Of a DNA stretch of 64,000 nucleotides, positions 39,503-48,527 are shown one piece after another; the first letter of the stretch is position 1, and the number at the start of each line of letters is the position of its first letter. A model generated the notes under the pieces. That model worked only from the letters and a program-made list of their open reading frames with translations. It was not told the origin of the DNA and ran no database searches. Origin of the DNA: JACPIA01 sp964655995 (GTDB lineage: Bacteria > Patescibacteriota > Minisyncoccia > Phycocordibacterales > XYD1-FULL-46-19); the NCBI GenBank assembly GCA_964655995.1, contig CAZZPK010000002.1, forward strand, positions 47,391-111,390. The letters are read 5' to 3'. The position numbers and the translations under genes are program-made.

Positions 39503-40012
39503 GTGAACGAATACAAAAAGGTAGACTATTCTTTCTTTTTCTTGATTATCATACTTTTGGTCGCCGGTATTGTTTTAATAGCGGTCGATCTTAAGTCAGT
39601 CAAGAACAGGCTCGGTGTTTTGGAACAAAAAATGTCTTCGACGGCTTCAGTTGCAGCCGAGACGCCGGCAGAAGAGACCAAGGCTTCACCCTCAATTCGA
39701 TTGGACTCGCCAGAGGGTCCATCGACAACCACCATGGGTTACAATCTCAAAAGTTTTAAAGGTGGTGACGAGATGGTGATGGCTTTTACCGCCGAGAATA
39801 TTGTCGACGGTCAAAAGGTTAAAATCGTTTTACCCTGGGGTGTCCGCGAGGTGGTCAGATTGTCCAAAGAGGATGATTATAGGACCCTTACCAAGAAATA
39901 CAAGACTCCTGAAGTGGCCTTTACTAGTGAAGGGCCGGTGGTAGTTCAACTCTTATCGACCGACGAAAAAGTGCTTGATCAAAATCAGGCCTTTATTCAA
40001 ATCAATCCCTAG
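39503..40012 (+). CDS. Single-TM protein, 169 aa, unit 2
   Basis: 169 residues, GTG start with GAGGAGG 8 bases upstream. TM helix (about 10-30), coiled coil (VKNRLGVLEQKM), linker, and a beta-rich outer domain (GDEMVMAFTAENIVDGQKVKIVLPWGVREVVRL). Paralogous in plan to the first gene of unit 1. No family recognised. Confidence 0.65.
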   Translation: MNEYKKVDYSFFFLIIILLVAGIVLIAVDLKSVKNRLGVLEQKMSSTASVAAETPAEETKASPSIRLDSPEGPSTTTMGYNLKSFKGGDEMVMAFTAENIVDGQKVKIVLPWGVREVVRLSKEDDYRTLTKKYKTPEVAFTSEGPVVVQLLSTDEKVLDQNQAFIQINP

Positions 40013-40049
40013 TCCAAGGTTTCGTCTTGGAAACAAAAAGGAGAACGTT

Positions 40050-40259
40050 ATGCTAAGTTCTTGGGGGAGTAGGAAACAGAGCGCCTCGCTCGCTTATCAG
40101 ATAGTTGCGGTAGGTGTATGGTTGGCACTCATAGTGCTGTTGTCGCCGGTCAATATTGCCTTGGCGATAATCATGCACCTGTCCGGGCAAAAGCCCAGGC
40201 GCGGCTGGGTCGAGCACTTTCTCATGAGGAGGCTACTGACTATCCTCCTCAACAAGTAA
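40050..40259 (+). CDS. Small membrane protein, 69 aa, unit 2 copy
   Basis: 69 residues, nearly identical to the protein at 39084 (same SSWGSRKQSASLAYQIV start and RRLLTILLN end). SD AAAAAGGAGA. It shows a recent tandem duplication. Confidence 0.7.
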   Translation: MLSSWGSRKQSASLAYQIVAVGVWLALIVLLSPVNIALAIIMHLSGQKPRRGWVEHFLMRRLLTILLNK

Positions 40260-40263
40260 AACG

Positions 40264-40303
40264 CCAGGAGCTGGATTTATTCCCGCTCCTGGTATTTTTT
40301 ATC
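40264..40303 (+). terminator. Terminator, unit 2
   Basis: CCAGGAGC/GCTCCTGG and TATTTTTTA. Confidence 0.85.
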
Positions 40304-40312
40304 TAAATTTTT

Positions 40313-40900
40313 CTACCGCCCGGATTTTTCTTTGATGATTTGATCCACAATACCGTATTTTTTGGCTTCGTCGGCAGACATAAAAAAGTCGCGATCGGTA
40401 TCCTTTTCGATCTGGCTAAGCGACTGGCCGGTATTGGCCGCCAACATTTTATTTAAATTCTCTTTGGTCTTAAGGATGTGCTTGGCAGTAATGGCGATGT
40501 CGGAGGCTTGGCCCTCGGTGCCCCCGAGTGGCTGATGCACCATCACCTCGGCGTTAGGGAGGATAAAGCGCTTGCCTTTTTTGCCGGCCGAGAGCACTAT
40601 TGCCCCGCCGGAGGCGGCCATACCCACGCACACTGTTGAGACATCGGGCTTAACGTGATTCATCGTGTCCACAATCGCCAAGGTCGAGGTGACCGAGCCG
40701 CCCGGAGAGTTAACATACAAAGTAATATCTTTTTTAGGATCCTCCGCTTCCAAAAAGAGGAGTTGGGCGATAATCAAATTGGCGCTGTAGTCATCAATCG
40801 GGCCACCTAAAAAGACGATACGCTCTTTTAAGAGACGCGAGTAAATGTCATAGGCGCGCTCACCAAAGGGGGACTTTTCAATCACAGTGGGGATTAACAT
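40313..40900 (-). CDS. clpP: ATP-dependent Clp protease proteolytic subunit
   Basis: 195 residues. Serine peptidase S14: catalytic Ser in GMAASGGAIV (usually AASMG), His in EVMVHQPLGG, Asp in DTDRDFFMSADEA. Forms the barrel that degrades proteins unfolded by ClpX/ClpA/ClpC. Follows tig by 14 bases, the common tig-clpP order. Confidence 0.95.
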   Translation of the reverse strand: MLIPTVIEKSPFGERAYDIYSRLLKERIVFLGGPIDDYSANLIIAQLLFLEAEDPKKDITLYVNSPGGSVTSTLAIVDTMNHVKPDVSTVCVGMAASGGAIVLSAGKKGKRFILPNAEVMVHQPLGGTEGQASDIAITAKHILKTKENLNKMLAANTGQSLSQIEKDTDRDFFMSADEAKKYGIVDQIIKEKSGR

Positions 40901-40914
40901 AGGCCACTAGTATA

Positions 40915-41796
40915 TCAGGCGGGCAAGAGGGCTTCAAGTTTTTTATAAACCTCTTCGTGGGCGAGATAGCCGGCCACATAAGCGCGGAGGCGCCCCTCGT
41001 CGGCTCCCGGGTAATGCTCTTTTAAGTGGGCCACTTCTTTGGCCACCGCCTCCTCATTTGGTTTGATTTTTAAATCCGCGGCCAAAGCGTCTAAGATTAA
41101 GCCCAAGCGCACGCGTTTATCGGCATCGGTCTGCCAGCTGGCGCGGAGCTCGGCCTCGGTTTTTTTGAGATGAGCGAGGTAATCGTTAAAGTTTAAGTGC
41201 AGACTCTCAATGCTGGCTTTTAATTCGGCCAGCATTTTGTCCAGCTCATAATCAACCAAAACCATTGGCAAGGTGAGACCTTGACACTGGGCGCTGATGG
41301 CCTCAAGGAGGGCGATGCGCTGCTTGTTTTTATGCTTTATTTTGGCCTCCTCTTTTTCCGTCTCGGTGGCGCCTTCCTTCTTTGGTTCCGGGGCTAAAGG
41401 TTTAAGCTCTTTAATGATTTTTTGATAGTCAGGCAGGGTAATGGCCGGCACCACGGCGGTGGTAACTTCCAACTCCAGGGGATTGCCCGGCGCCAATTTG
41501 GTTACGGTTACCTTGGGCTCGCCCACGGCGTCGAGTTTTTCCGCCGCGATCACTTGGGGGTAATGCTCGCGGATGGCGGCATTGGCCATGTGCCATAAAA
41601 TTTTAGCCTCGCCCGTCTCGCGCGCCACCAAGTCGCTCGGCGCATGCCCCTTGCGAAAGCCGGGCAACTCCGCCTCTCTAACCAGCTCCTTAATGATCTT
41701 GTCCCGATAAGCACCAAAAACCTCACTGGCGAGAGAGAGGTTTAAGGTGACGGTGGCGTCACTAGGGTTTTCTTGTTTTTTAACAACGGTAAACAT
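40915..41796 (-). CDS. tig: Trigger factor without PPIase domain
   Basis: 293 residues (usual about 430). The N-terminal ribosome-binding domain has the signature ELPGFRKGHAP. Residues 115-293 give the helical C-terminal chaperone domain. The FKBP-type PPIase domain that normally lies between is missing, replaced by a short charged linker. Binds nascent chains at the ribosome exit. Upstream of clpP in an operon. Confidence 0.9.
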   Translation of the reverse strand: MFTVVKKQENPSDATVTLNLSLASEVFGAYRDKIIKELVREAELPGFRKGHAPSDLVARETGEAKILWHMANAAIREHYPQVIAAEKLDAVGEPKVTVTKLAPGNPLELEVTTAVVPAITLPDYQKIIKELKPLAPEPKKEGATETEKEEAKIKHKNKQRIALLEAISAQCQGLTLPMVLVDYELDKMLAELKASIESLHLNFNDYLAHLKKTEAELRASWQTDADKRVRLGLILDALAADLKIKPNEEAVAKEVAHLKEHYPGADEGRLRAYVAGYLAHEEVYKKLEALLPA

Positions 41797-41809
41797 CCAA
41801 ATAAAACCT

Positions 41810-42097
41810 TTAGATGTTTAACTCGGCTTCGATTTGCTTGAGCTCGGCGTCCAAATTGCCAATATCGGTGTTCTCGATATCGGCCTTAATGTCTTTAATG
41901 TCGGTCGAGGTGCCCTGATTTTTAAGTTCCTCCACTGTTGGAGGGGTAGTGTCGGCGGGCTTGTCCCAATTTTGCTTAAAGACGTAAATGCCGCCGATAA
42001 TCAAGATCACAATGATGATAATCGAGCCGGCCAAGGGGCCAACTCCGCTCTCCTTAGGCTCGCTCTGATTAACTTGGTTAAGTGGATTTGTTTCCAT
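41810..42097 (-). CDS. Small membrane protein with acidic C-terminal tail
   Basis: 95 residues: TM helix (about 24-42, SIIIIVILIIGGIYVF) and an outside tail with DIKDIKADIENTDIGNLDAELKQIEAEL repeats. Common style in CPR genomes, function unknown. Between 42103 and tig with short gaps. Confidence 0.65.
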   Translation of the reverse strand: METNPLNQVNQSEPKESGVGPLAGSIIIIVILIIGGIYVFKQNWDKPADTTPPTVEELKNQGTSTDIKDIKADIENTDIGNLDAELKQIEAELNI

Positions 42098-42102
42098 ATT
42101 GA

Positions 42103-42819
42103 TTATTGATTAGTGGTAGTGGCGGTGCTGGTAGCGGTAGAGGTGGCAGTTTGGCCGTTAGGGGAGCCCACGCCCTCAATCAGGCGGATAACCTCCACCA
42201 ATTTGGCATGAGCCTCCTTAATGCCGTCGCGCGCCTCGCTGATTGCCTCGCGGATGTCGCCAAAGGCGGTTTTAGGAGTGGAGCTCGCCAAAATCGCATT
42301 AATTTGGGCCGGCAAATCGGCTAAATCGCTCCGGCTGTCGCTTACCAGGCTTTTAGCCTCGTCTAACTTTGGCTCGGCTAGGTCGGTGAGGCGGCCGCTT
42401 GACTCAATGCGCTCGATAAATCTCTCAATCCGGTCTAAGGCGGCGCCAAAACGCTCGATCATAATGCCGCTAAAACGGCGGATATTCTCTTGCCGCTTCT
42501 CATCGATCCAGTTCCGCATGGCCGCCGTGGTGCTGGCAATAACCGCTCGGCGCTCCTCGCGTAGCTCCTCCCGCTCCTCTTTAAAGTCGTCGCTTGAGCT
42601 GGCCACGAGACTTTTGCGCTCCTCGCGCAGCTCGCGCCGCCGCTCCTCAATCTCGCGGAAGGCCTCTTGCCGCTCCTCACGGATATTCTCGCGGAGAGAA
42701 CGTATCCTATTTAGGTAATCAAGCCGCTCGGCAGTGGTACTGCCGGTCTCGGCTTGGGCCACCGGCGTGCCGCTAAAGGCCGCCAAGAGAGCCACCAAAC
42801 TGATAATCATAATTTTCAT
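42103..42819 (-). CDS. Secreted coiled-coil protein
   Basis: 238 residues. Signal peptide (MKIMIISLVALLAAFSGTPVAQA), then Arg/Glu coiled coil (about 30-160) and a Thr/Ser-rich end (TATSTATSTATTT). Probably a surface or periplasmic structural protein. Five bases upstream of the 95-residue membrane gene. Confidence 0.7.
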   Translation of the reverse strand: MKIMIISLVALLAAFSGTPVAQAETGSTTAERLDYLNRIRSLRENIREERQEAFREIEERRRELREERKSLVASSSDDFKEEREELREERRAVIASTTAAMRNWIDEKRQENIRRFSGIMIERFGAALDRIERFIERIESSGRLTDLAEPKLDEAKSLVSDSRSDLADLPAQINAILASSTPKTAFGDIREAISEARDGIKEAHAKLVEVIRLIEGVGSPNGQTATSTATSTATTTNQ

Positions 42820-42843
42820 ATATTTTAAAAGGCAAATTAACGA

Positions 42844-42873
42844 TTAAACCACCTCCACAGGGAGGTGGTTTAA
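42844..42873 (-). terminator. Terminator after ppa
   Basis: TTAAACCACCTCC/GGAGGTGGTTTAA perfect inverted repeat. Confidence 0.75.
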
Positions 42874-42891
42874 CTATAGCATATTCAGGCA

Positions 42892-43416
42892 CTATTTTGA
42901 ATACTTGACTTGGTACTGTTTTTGGGCGTGCTCAAAGTCGGACATGGCCTTGGCTTTAGGCTCCCAGTCGCCCACATTGACCTCCTTTTTTTGCAAATCC
43001 TTGTAAACGCGGAAGAAGTGTTGTATCTCCTCCAAAATGTGGGGCTCCAAATCGGTTAAATCCTGGACGCTGTTAAAGCGAGGGTCATTTGTGGGAACGG
43101 CTAGCACTTTGGCGTCACTGTCGCCGCCGTCAATCATTGAGAGGACGCCGATGGGGCGGGCCGCCACCAAACAGCCGGGGACAAACGGCTCATGCGAGAG
43201 GACGAGCACATCAAGCGGGTCGCCGTCGTCCCATAAAGTCTGGGGGACAAAGCCGTAATTGGCCGGATAGTGCATCGGCGAGTAGAGGACGCGGTCCACA
43301 TGGATCAGGCCGGTCTCCTTATCCAACTCGTATTTGACGCGGGAGAGCTTGGGGATCTCGACAATGACATTAAAATTTTCTTTAGTCCCGGCGGGGATAT
43401 TGTGCCACAGGTTCAT
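42892..43416 (-). CDS. ppa: Inorganic pyrophosphatase (family I)
   Basis: 174 residues. Active-site signature DDGDPLDVLV plus FNVIVEIPK and YPANYGFVPQT. Hydrolyses pyrophosphate to phosphate. Starts directly after the nusA stop, so cotranscribed with nusA. A terminator follows. Confidence 0.96.
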   Translation of the reverse strand: MNLWHNIPAGTKENFNVIVEIPKLSRVKYELDKETGLIHVDRVLYSPMHYPANYGFVPQTLWDDGDPLDVLVLSHEPFVPGCLVAARPIGVLSMIDGGDSDAKVLAVPTNDPRFNSVQDLTDLEPHILEEIQHFFRVYKDLQKKEVNVGDWEPKAKAMSDFEHAQKQYQVKYSK

Positions 43417-43417
43417 A

Positions 43418-44641
43418 TTATTCGGTTTCCGGATTAGCTTCTAAACCGGCGTCAGCGGTTTCCGCAGTAGTCTCGGCTTGGTCGGCCGGCGGCAGGTCGG
43501 GGGAGACGATATCAATCTTCCACCCCGTTAATTTGGCGGCCAGGCGGGCATTTTGGCCGCCTTTACCCACCGCGAGCGAGAACTGGTCCGCCGGCACCTC
43601 AATGGTAGCTTGGCGCAGCTCCTCGTCGAGACTGACTTTGGTAATTTTGGCCGGCGAGAGCGCCTGCTGGATAAAAGTGGCCGGATTTTCCGACCAGGCG
43701 ATGATGTCGATCTTTTCGCCACCCAGCTCGGCAATTACCGTCGAGACGCGGGAGCCTTTTTGGCCCACGCAGGCACCCACCGGGTCAATGCCGGCATCGG
43801 CCGACCAGACGGCCAGCTTGGTCCGGGCGCCGGCCTCGCGGGCAATCGCCTTAATCTCCACGGCACCGCTCGCGATCTCGGGCGCCTCGATCTCAAACAA
43901 TTTTTTAACAAAGGCGGGGTGGGCGCGGGAGAGGCGCAGGGTAATGCCGCGCGGCGTCTCCTCCACGAGCATCAAATAGGCCCGGACCCGCTCACCCTGG
44001 CGGTAAAACTCGCCCGGGATCTGCTCCTCGTAGGGCAAAATGGCGGTGGCCCGGCCCAAGTCGACCAAAATATTGCCGCGCTCGATCTTTTGGACCTTGC
44101 CGCTCACAATCTCGCCCTGGCGATGCGAGTACTCGTCTAAGATGGAACCCTTTTCGGCCTCGCGGATGCGCTGAATAATCACTTGTTTGGCCGTTTGGGC
44201 GGCAATGCGGCCGTAATCCTCCTTGGTCTCGAGAGGAAAAATGATCTCCTCGCCCAGTTGGGCGTCTTTTTTAATTTTGCGGGCATTCTCGAGCATAATG
44301 TGATGCTCCTCGTTAAAGCGGGGTTTTTCCACCACCTCGCCCTCCTCGTTGGCGTCTCCGGCCGGTGGATGGGCCACAAACTCCTCCGGTTCAATGTCGC
44401 CGTCATCATCGGTGGGCATGCGCACCGTGCTCTCGTCTACCACGATTTTTACTTGGTAAAACTCGGTGGCGCCGGTGTCGAGGTCCAATTTAGCCCTAAT
44501 AATCTGGCCTTTTTTGCCGTAATCCTTTTTGTAGGCGGCGGTTAAGGCATCGGCAATAGCCTCGATGATTTTATCCTTCGAGATATGGCGCTCCTCCTCT
44601 AATTGTTCGAGGGCTCCCTTAAGAGCCTTTAAATCCATCAT
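43418..44641 (-). CDS. nusA: Transcription factor NusA
   Basis: 407 residues. N-terminal RNAP-binding domain (MMDLKALKGALEQLEEERHISKDK), S1 domain (GEIVSGKVQKIERGNILVDLG), KH1 (GACVGQKGSRVSTVIAELGGEKID) and KH2 (AVGKGGQNARLAAKLTGWKI). Roles in pausing, termination and boxA-dependent antitermination. Two adjacent ATG codons (44641, 44638); no SD. It bears on the boxA-like elements reported here. Confidence 0.95.
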   Translation of the reverse strand: MMDLKALKGALEQLEEERHISKDKIIEAIADALTAAYKKDYGKKGQIIRAKLDLDTGATEFYQVKIVVDESTVRMPTDDDGDIEPEEFVAHPPAGDANEEGEVVEKPRFNEEHHIMLENARKIKKDAQLGEEIIFPLETKEDYGRIAAQTAKQVIIQRIREAEKGSILDEYSHRQGEIVSGKVQKIERGNILVDLGRATAILPYEEQIPGEFYRQGERVRAYLMLVEETPRGITLRLSRAHPAFVKKLFEIEAPEIASGAVEIKAIAREAGARTKLAVWSADAGIDPVGACVGQKGSRVSTVIAELGGEKIDIIAWSENPATFIQQALSPAKITKVSLDEELRQATIEVPADQFSLAVGKGGQNARLAAKLTGWKIDIVSPDLPPADQAETTAETADAGLEANPETE

Positions 44642-44812
44642 ATTTTTGTGATTATTACCGATTTTGGGTAAAAAAATTGCCCGTGGGCACGGACATACTC
44701 CCATATCTTATCCACATTGCCGGCAAAAGTCAACTGGCCGCCTATCACTTTATGCTAAACTAAACTTAACCATAATTAGTGGCCATTATTAATTACCGTT
44801 ATTAGTTAAATT

Positions 44813-46732
44813 ATGTCTAAACTATTCTCTATCATTTTTTCGCTCACTCTAGCGCTTGCGGTAGTGCCGGCCGCTTATGCCAACTGGACGCCGCCGGCAG
44901 GTACCGCTCCCGCTTGCCCGGCCGGCTCGCCAGGCTGTGACGCGCCGATTAATGTTTCGATTAATCCGCAAACTAAAGCTGGGGCCTTCCAGATTGGTCC
45001 TCATCCTAACCTAGGCTCGGCTATCTTGTCTGTTATTAATGATGCGGTCCAGTCCGGTTCAGTAGCTGGCCAAGTGCAAATTAAGGGGGCATCTGATCAG
45101 ACTAAAATTGTCAGCCTTGGTTTAGACACCACCTCAAATTACGGCTGGGTCCAAGCTTTTAAGTCCGGTAGCACCGCTTATCCTTTCGCCATTAACCCTC
45201 TCGGCGGTCGCGTTGGCGTAAATACTAAAACTCCGGAGACTACGCTCCATATTGCTGGCACCAACGCCAACTTTGGTGTAGGTACCCGCGGTACTGCTGG
45301 CCACCTCTGGACCTTTACCGCTTGGTCTGGAAATACTCCAACGGATAGTACTCAAAAAGGTTTTTACATTGTTGATCAAGATGCCGCTCAAGCTGGCCCT
45401 GGTATGGGTGACCGCATGATCATTGATACTCAAGGCAATTTCAAAATCGGCTTGTGGGGGAATACCCGCGCCGCGTTTGAGTTGGGAGGTGGAGTAGCCA
45501 ACAAAGCTAAAGACGCTAATGGTGAAGTAGTAGCGGGTAAACTTGGCTATAATTTATATCAAAATCAAGGTGATGGTGTTGATATTTTAGGTGGCGGTAC
45601 AACAGTAGGCGATCGCGAGGTGCGCATTTGGGACCGCTTGGAGATTTGTAACTCCAATGGTTGTACTCCAGTTGGTGGAGGAGGCGGCACTAACTATTGG
45701 GGCCCTACTGATGCCAACAGTGGTTCTATTAAAAATACTAACACCACTGGCCGAGTACAGATCACTGGTAACGGTGCTGATGCTTATAAACCGGCAACTG
45801 GCGCTGGTCTAGAACTAGCCTACGTGCCTAATAATTCTTGGTCTGTAATTGCCAGTATTAATCGTACAATTGGACGATATTTGGCTACTAGATACACTGC
45901 TTTATCTCACAACTTTTTAACTCCACCTATTACTGATTCAGCGGGATTGCCAGCAGGGAGATTGGTTGTTGATGGTAATGGTGTGACTATCCCAGATGGC
46001 AGCAGTTTGATTATTCCTACGGGCGCTGGGGCTAATAAGGTCTTAACTTCAGATGGTCTTGGCCGGGCCTCTTGGCAACCAGCTACTGGCGGTAGTGGTT
46101 TACCTAATGGTACTGCTGCCAACCAAACTCTACGCTGGAATGGTACGAGCTGGGAAGCCAGTTCTAATTTGACCAACGATAGTGCTAATAATAGTGTAGG
46201 GATTGGGAGAATGAATTTAATTAGTGGAAACAATGTTGTTATAAGTGGCGTTAGTGGTGGTTTCGGTAAAATTCTTGGTACCAATGGCCTATTAATTGAT
46301 ACTGGTGATAATGCATTAAATCTTATGAGTGAAGGTCAAGGTATTGTTAATATCTTTCCTACCACTGGTGTAACTATAAAACAGGGTGGTTTATGGCTTC
46401 AAAGTGGTGGTGTTAAACTCCAAAGTATTTCTAATCAACCTGAATCAGATGCAGGTTATAATCGTGTTTTGGCTATGGATTCTTTGGGTCTTGTTGGTTG
46501 GAGAGACGATGATAGTTTAGGAGGTGGTAGCGGTTCTGGCACCTACGTCCAAGGTGGTCATTATGGTTACGGTAAAATCCGCTCTGGGAGTCAATGTTTC
46601 AATTATGTTTACCCAATGCGAAACAACTGTGTTTGCGATAATGGGTTTTCTCGGGTAACAACTGGACAGGGTACTGAGACACTTGGTGGAATTTCGTATA
46701 ATTATGAGTATGTCGCTTGCATCAAAAACTAA
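44813..46732 (+). CDS. Large secreted surface protein (Parcubacteria-type, pilus-tip/tail-fibre-like)
   Basis: 639 residues. Signal peptide to about residue 23 (AYANWTPPAG), then the WTPP...CDAPINVSINPQTKAG segment common at the start of large CPR surface proteins. The rest is Gly/Asn/Thr-rich beta repeats (GRVGVNTKTPETTLHIAGTNA) as in fibre proteins. The C-terminus contains several Cys (CFNYVYPMRNNCVCDNGF). Likely an adhesin or appendage tip. It becomes more A/T-rich toward the 3' end. A terminator follows, and the T4P genes are next. Confidence 0.75.
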   Translation: MSKLFSIIFSLTLALAVVPAAYANWTPPAGTAPACPAGSPGCDAPINVSINPQTKAGAFQIGPHPNLGSAILSVINDAVQSGSVAGQVQIKGASDQTKIVSLGLDTTSNYGWVQAFKSGSTAYPFAINPLGGRVGVNTKTPETTLHIAGTNANFGVGTRGTAGHLWTFTAWSGNTPTDSTQKGFYIVDQDAAQAGPGMGDRMIIDTQGNFKIGLWGNTRAAFELGGGVANKAKDANGEVVAGKLGYNLYQNQGDGVDILGGGTTVGDREVRIWDRLEICNSNGCTPVGGGGGTNYWGPTDANSGSIKNTNTTGRVQITGNGADAYKPATGAGLELAYVPNNSWSVIASINRTIGRYLATRYTALSHNFLTPPITDSAGLPAGRLVVDGNGVTIPDGSSLIIPTGAGANKVLTSDGLGRASWQPATGGSGLPNGTAANQTLRWNGTSWEASSNLTNDSANNSVGIGRMNLISGNNVVISGVSGGFGKILGTNGLLIDTGDNALNLMSEGQGIVNIFPTTGVTIKQGGLWLQSGGVKLQSISNQPESDAGYNRVLAMDSLGLVGWRDDDSLGGGSGSGTYVQGGHYGYGKIRSGSQCFNYVYPMRNNCVCDNGFSRVTTGQGTETLGGISYNYEYVACIKN

Positions 46733-46747
46733 TTAACACTTTAGTTT

Positions 46748-46777
46748 AGAAAACCCGCCTAAGGCGGGTTTTCTTGT
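46748..46777 (+). terminator. Terminator after the surface protein
   Basis: AAAACCCGCC/GGCGGGTTTT then CTTGTTAT. Confidence 0.8.
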
Positions 46778-46783
46778 TATAAT
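46775..46783 (+). promoter_or_regulatory. Extended -10 promoter of pilB
   Basis: TGTTATAAT; the -10 (46778-46783) ends 9 bases before the ATG at 46793, so the pil mRNA is nearly leaderless. Confidence 0.65.
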
Positions 46784-46792
46784 AAAGTTGAT

Positions 46793-48523
46793 ATGCATCT
46801 TGATTTGGAAGAATTGCAAAAATTTTTGATTGACTCGGGGCTCGTCAGCAAGCGCGACGTCGAGGCGGCGCTTGCTGAGTCGGCCAAAAGCCATAAGGAG
46901 CTCTCCGAGGTGTTGGTGAGCCAGGGCAAAATCAATGAGGACGACTTCCGCAAGGTGACGTCTTATTTACTAGGCATCCCGTTTGTCGATTTGGTCAAAG
47001 AGCGCGTGCCCAAGGAGGTGCTCTCTCTCATCCCCGAGCCGATCGCCCGCAAGCACAACATCGTCGCTTATAAAAAGACAGGCGATGGCCTTGAGGTGGC
47101 GATGCTCGATCCTTTGGATCTTGAGGCCATCGACTTTGTCCGCAAAGGTCTCGGGGTTAAGATTTTGCCGCGCTTAACTAATGTTGAGTCCATTAAGCAG
47201 GTATTGCTCCAGTATCAAAAAAGTCTCAAAGCCGAGTTTGGCGACTTGATCCGCGAGGACGCGGCCAAGCTCGCCCGCACCGACGACACGCCCGAGGCTG
47301 AGAAAAAGTTGGCCGAGGATGTGCCGGTGGTCCGCATGGTCGACACGCTTATCTCTCACGCCATTATCCAAAAAGCGTCCGACATCCACCTCGAGCCGTT
47401 TGAAAAGGAGTTGGTGGTCCGCTATCGCATCGACGGTCTGCTCCACGACGCCATGATTTTGCCCAAATCGGTGACCCAAGCCATAGTCGCCCGGATCAAA
47501 GTCTTGGCCGGTCTGCGCCTTGATGAAAAGCGCTTGCCCCAGGACGGACGCTTTAAGCTGGAGCTCGGCGGGCAAAATGTCTCCTTCCGCGTCTCTTTGC
47601 TCCCCACCTATTTTGGCGAAAAGGTGGTTATGCGTCTCTTGCCCGACTCGGTGCGCGGTTTTACGCTCGAGTCGCTCGGCTTCCATGGTGAGGGTTTGGA
47701 GCGCATCCACAAGGCGACGCGCGCCGCTACCGGCATGATCTTGGCCACCGGTCCTACCGGCTCGGGCAAAACCACCACCCTGTACACCGTTTTGGAATTG
47801 TTAAACACTCCCGACGTCAATATCTCGACCATCGAGGATCCGATCGAGTATCAGATCCCGCGCATCAATCAAACGCAAGTTAAGCCCGAGATCGGCCTCA
47901 CTTTTGCCAATGGTCTCCGCTCGCTGGTGCGCCAGGATCCTGACATTATTATGGTGGGCGAGATCCGCGACAAGGAGACGGCGGGGCTCGCTATTAATGC
48001 CGCCCTCACCGGTCACCTGGTACTTTCCACTCTCCATACCAACTCGGCCGCCGGCGCCATCCCGCGTTTGCTTGATATGGGCGTGGAGCCGTTTTTGCTG
48101 GTCTCGACGATCAATGTGGTGATCGCTCAGCGTTTGGTGCGGCGCTTGGTGAGCAAGGTGCCGCACAAGCTCTCCCAAACCGAGCTAACTGAGCTGGCCG
48201 ATCACGTTGATTTGCCGCGCCTGCTCGAGTTGTTAAAAAAGGAAAAGATTGTCCCCGCGAGCGCCACTTGGTCCAATATCGATTTTTACCAGCCCAAGCC
48301 GAGCGCCGATGCCGCAGACGGCTACGCCGAGCGCATTGGCATCCACGAGATTTTGCCGATGTCGCCGGCAATCAAAGAGCTGGTGATCAAAGGGGCCACC
48401 GCCGACGAGATCGAGCGGCAGGCCAAGACGGAGGGGATGATGACTATGCTTGAGGACGGGATTTTTAAGGCGGTACAAGGCTTGACCACCATCGAGGAGG
48501 TGTTGCGGGTGGTCACCGAGTAA
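46793..48523 (+). CDS. pilB: Type IV pilus assembly ATPase PilB
   Basis: 576 residues. N-terminal T2SSE_N domain (1-140), then the GspE/PilB ATPase with Walker A GPTGSGKT (about 321-328), Asp box IEDPIEY, Walker B-region IMVGEIRDKETA and His box HLVLSTLHTN. The tetracysteine zinc motif of many PilB proteins is absent. It powers pilus extension. First gene of the pil cluster. Confidence 0.94.
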   Translation: MHLDLEELQKFLIDSGLVSKRDVEAALAESAKSHKELSEVLVSQGKINEDDFRKVTSYLLGIPFVDLVKERVPKEVLSLIPEPIARKHNIVAYKKTGDGLEVAMLDPLDLEAIDFVRKGLGVKILPRLTNVESIKQVLLQYQKSLKAEFGDLIREDAAKLARTDDTPEAEKKLAEDVPVVRMVDTLISHAIIQKASDIHLEPFEKELVVRYRIDGLLHDAMILPKSVTQAIVARIKVLAGLRLDEKRLPQDGRFKLELGGQNVSFRVSLLPTYFGEKVVMRLLPDSVRGFTLESLGFHGEGLERIHKATRAATGMILATGPTGSGKTTTLYTVLELLNTPDVNISTIEDPIEYQIPRINQTQVKPEIGLTFANGLRSLVRQDPDIIMVGEIRDKETAGLAINAALTGHLVLSTLHTNSAAGAIPRLLDMGVEPFLLVSTINVVIAQRLVRRLVSKVPHKLSQTELTELADHVDLPRLLELLKKEKIVPASATWSNIDFYQPKPSADAADGYAERIGIHEILPMSPAIKELVIKGATADEIERQAKTEGMMTMLEDGIFKAVQGLTTIEEVLRVVTE

Positions 48524-48527
48524 CTTT

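Noticed and set aside
18862..44716. TTATCCACA DnaA-box matches at 18862, 44708 and (reverse) 6800
   Set aside because: Single, scattered matches without clustering or dnaA nearby; not an origin signal.
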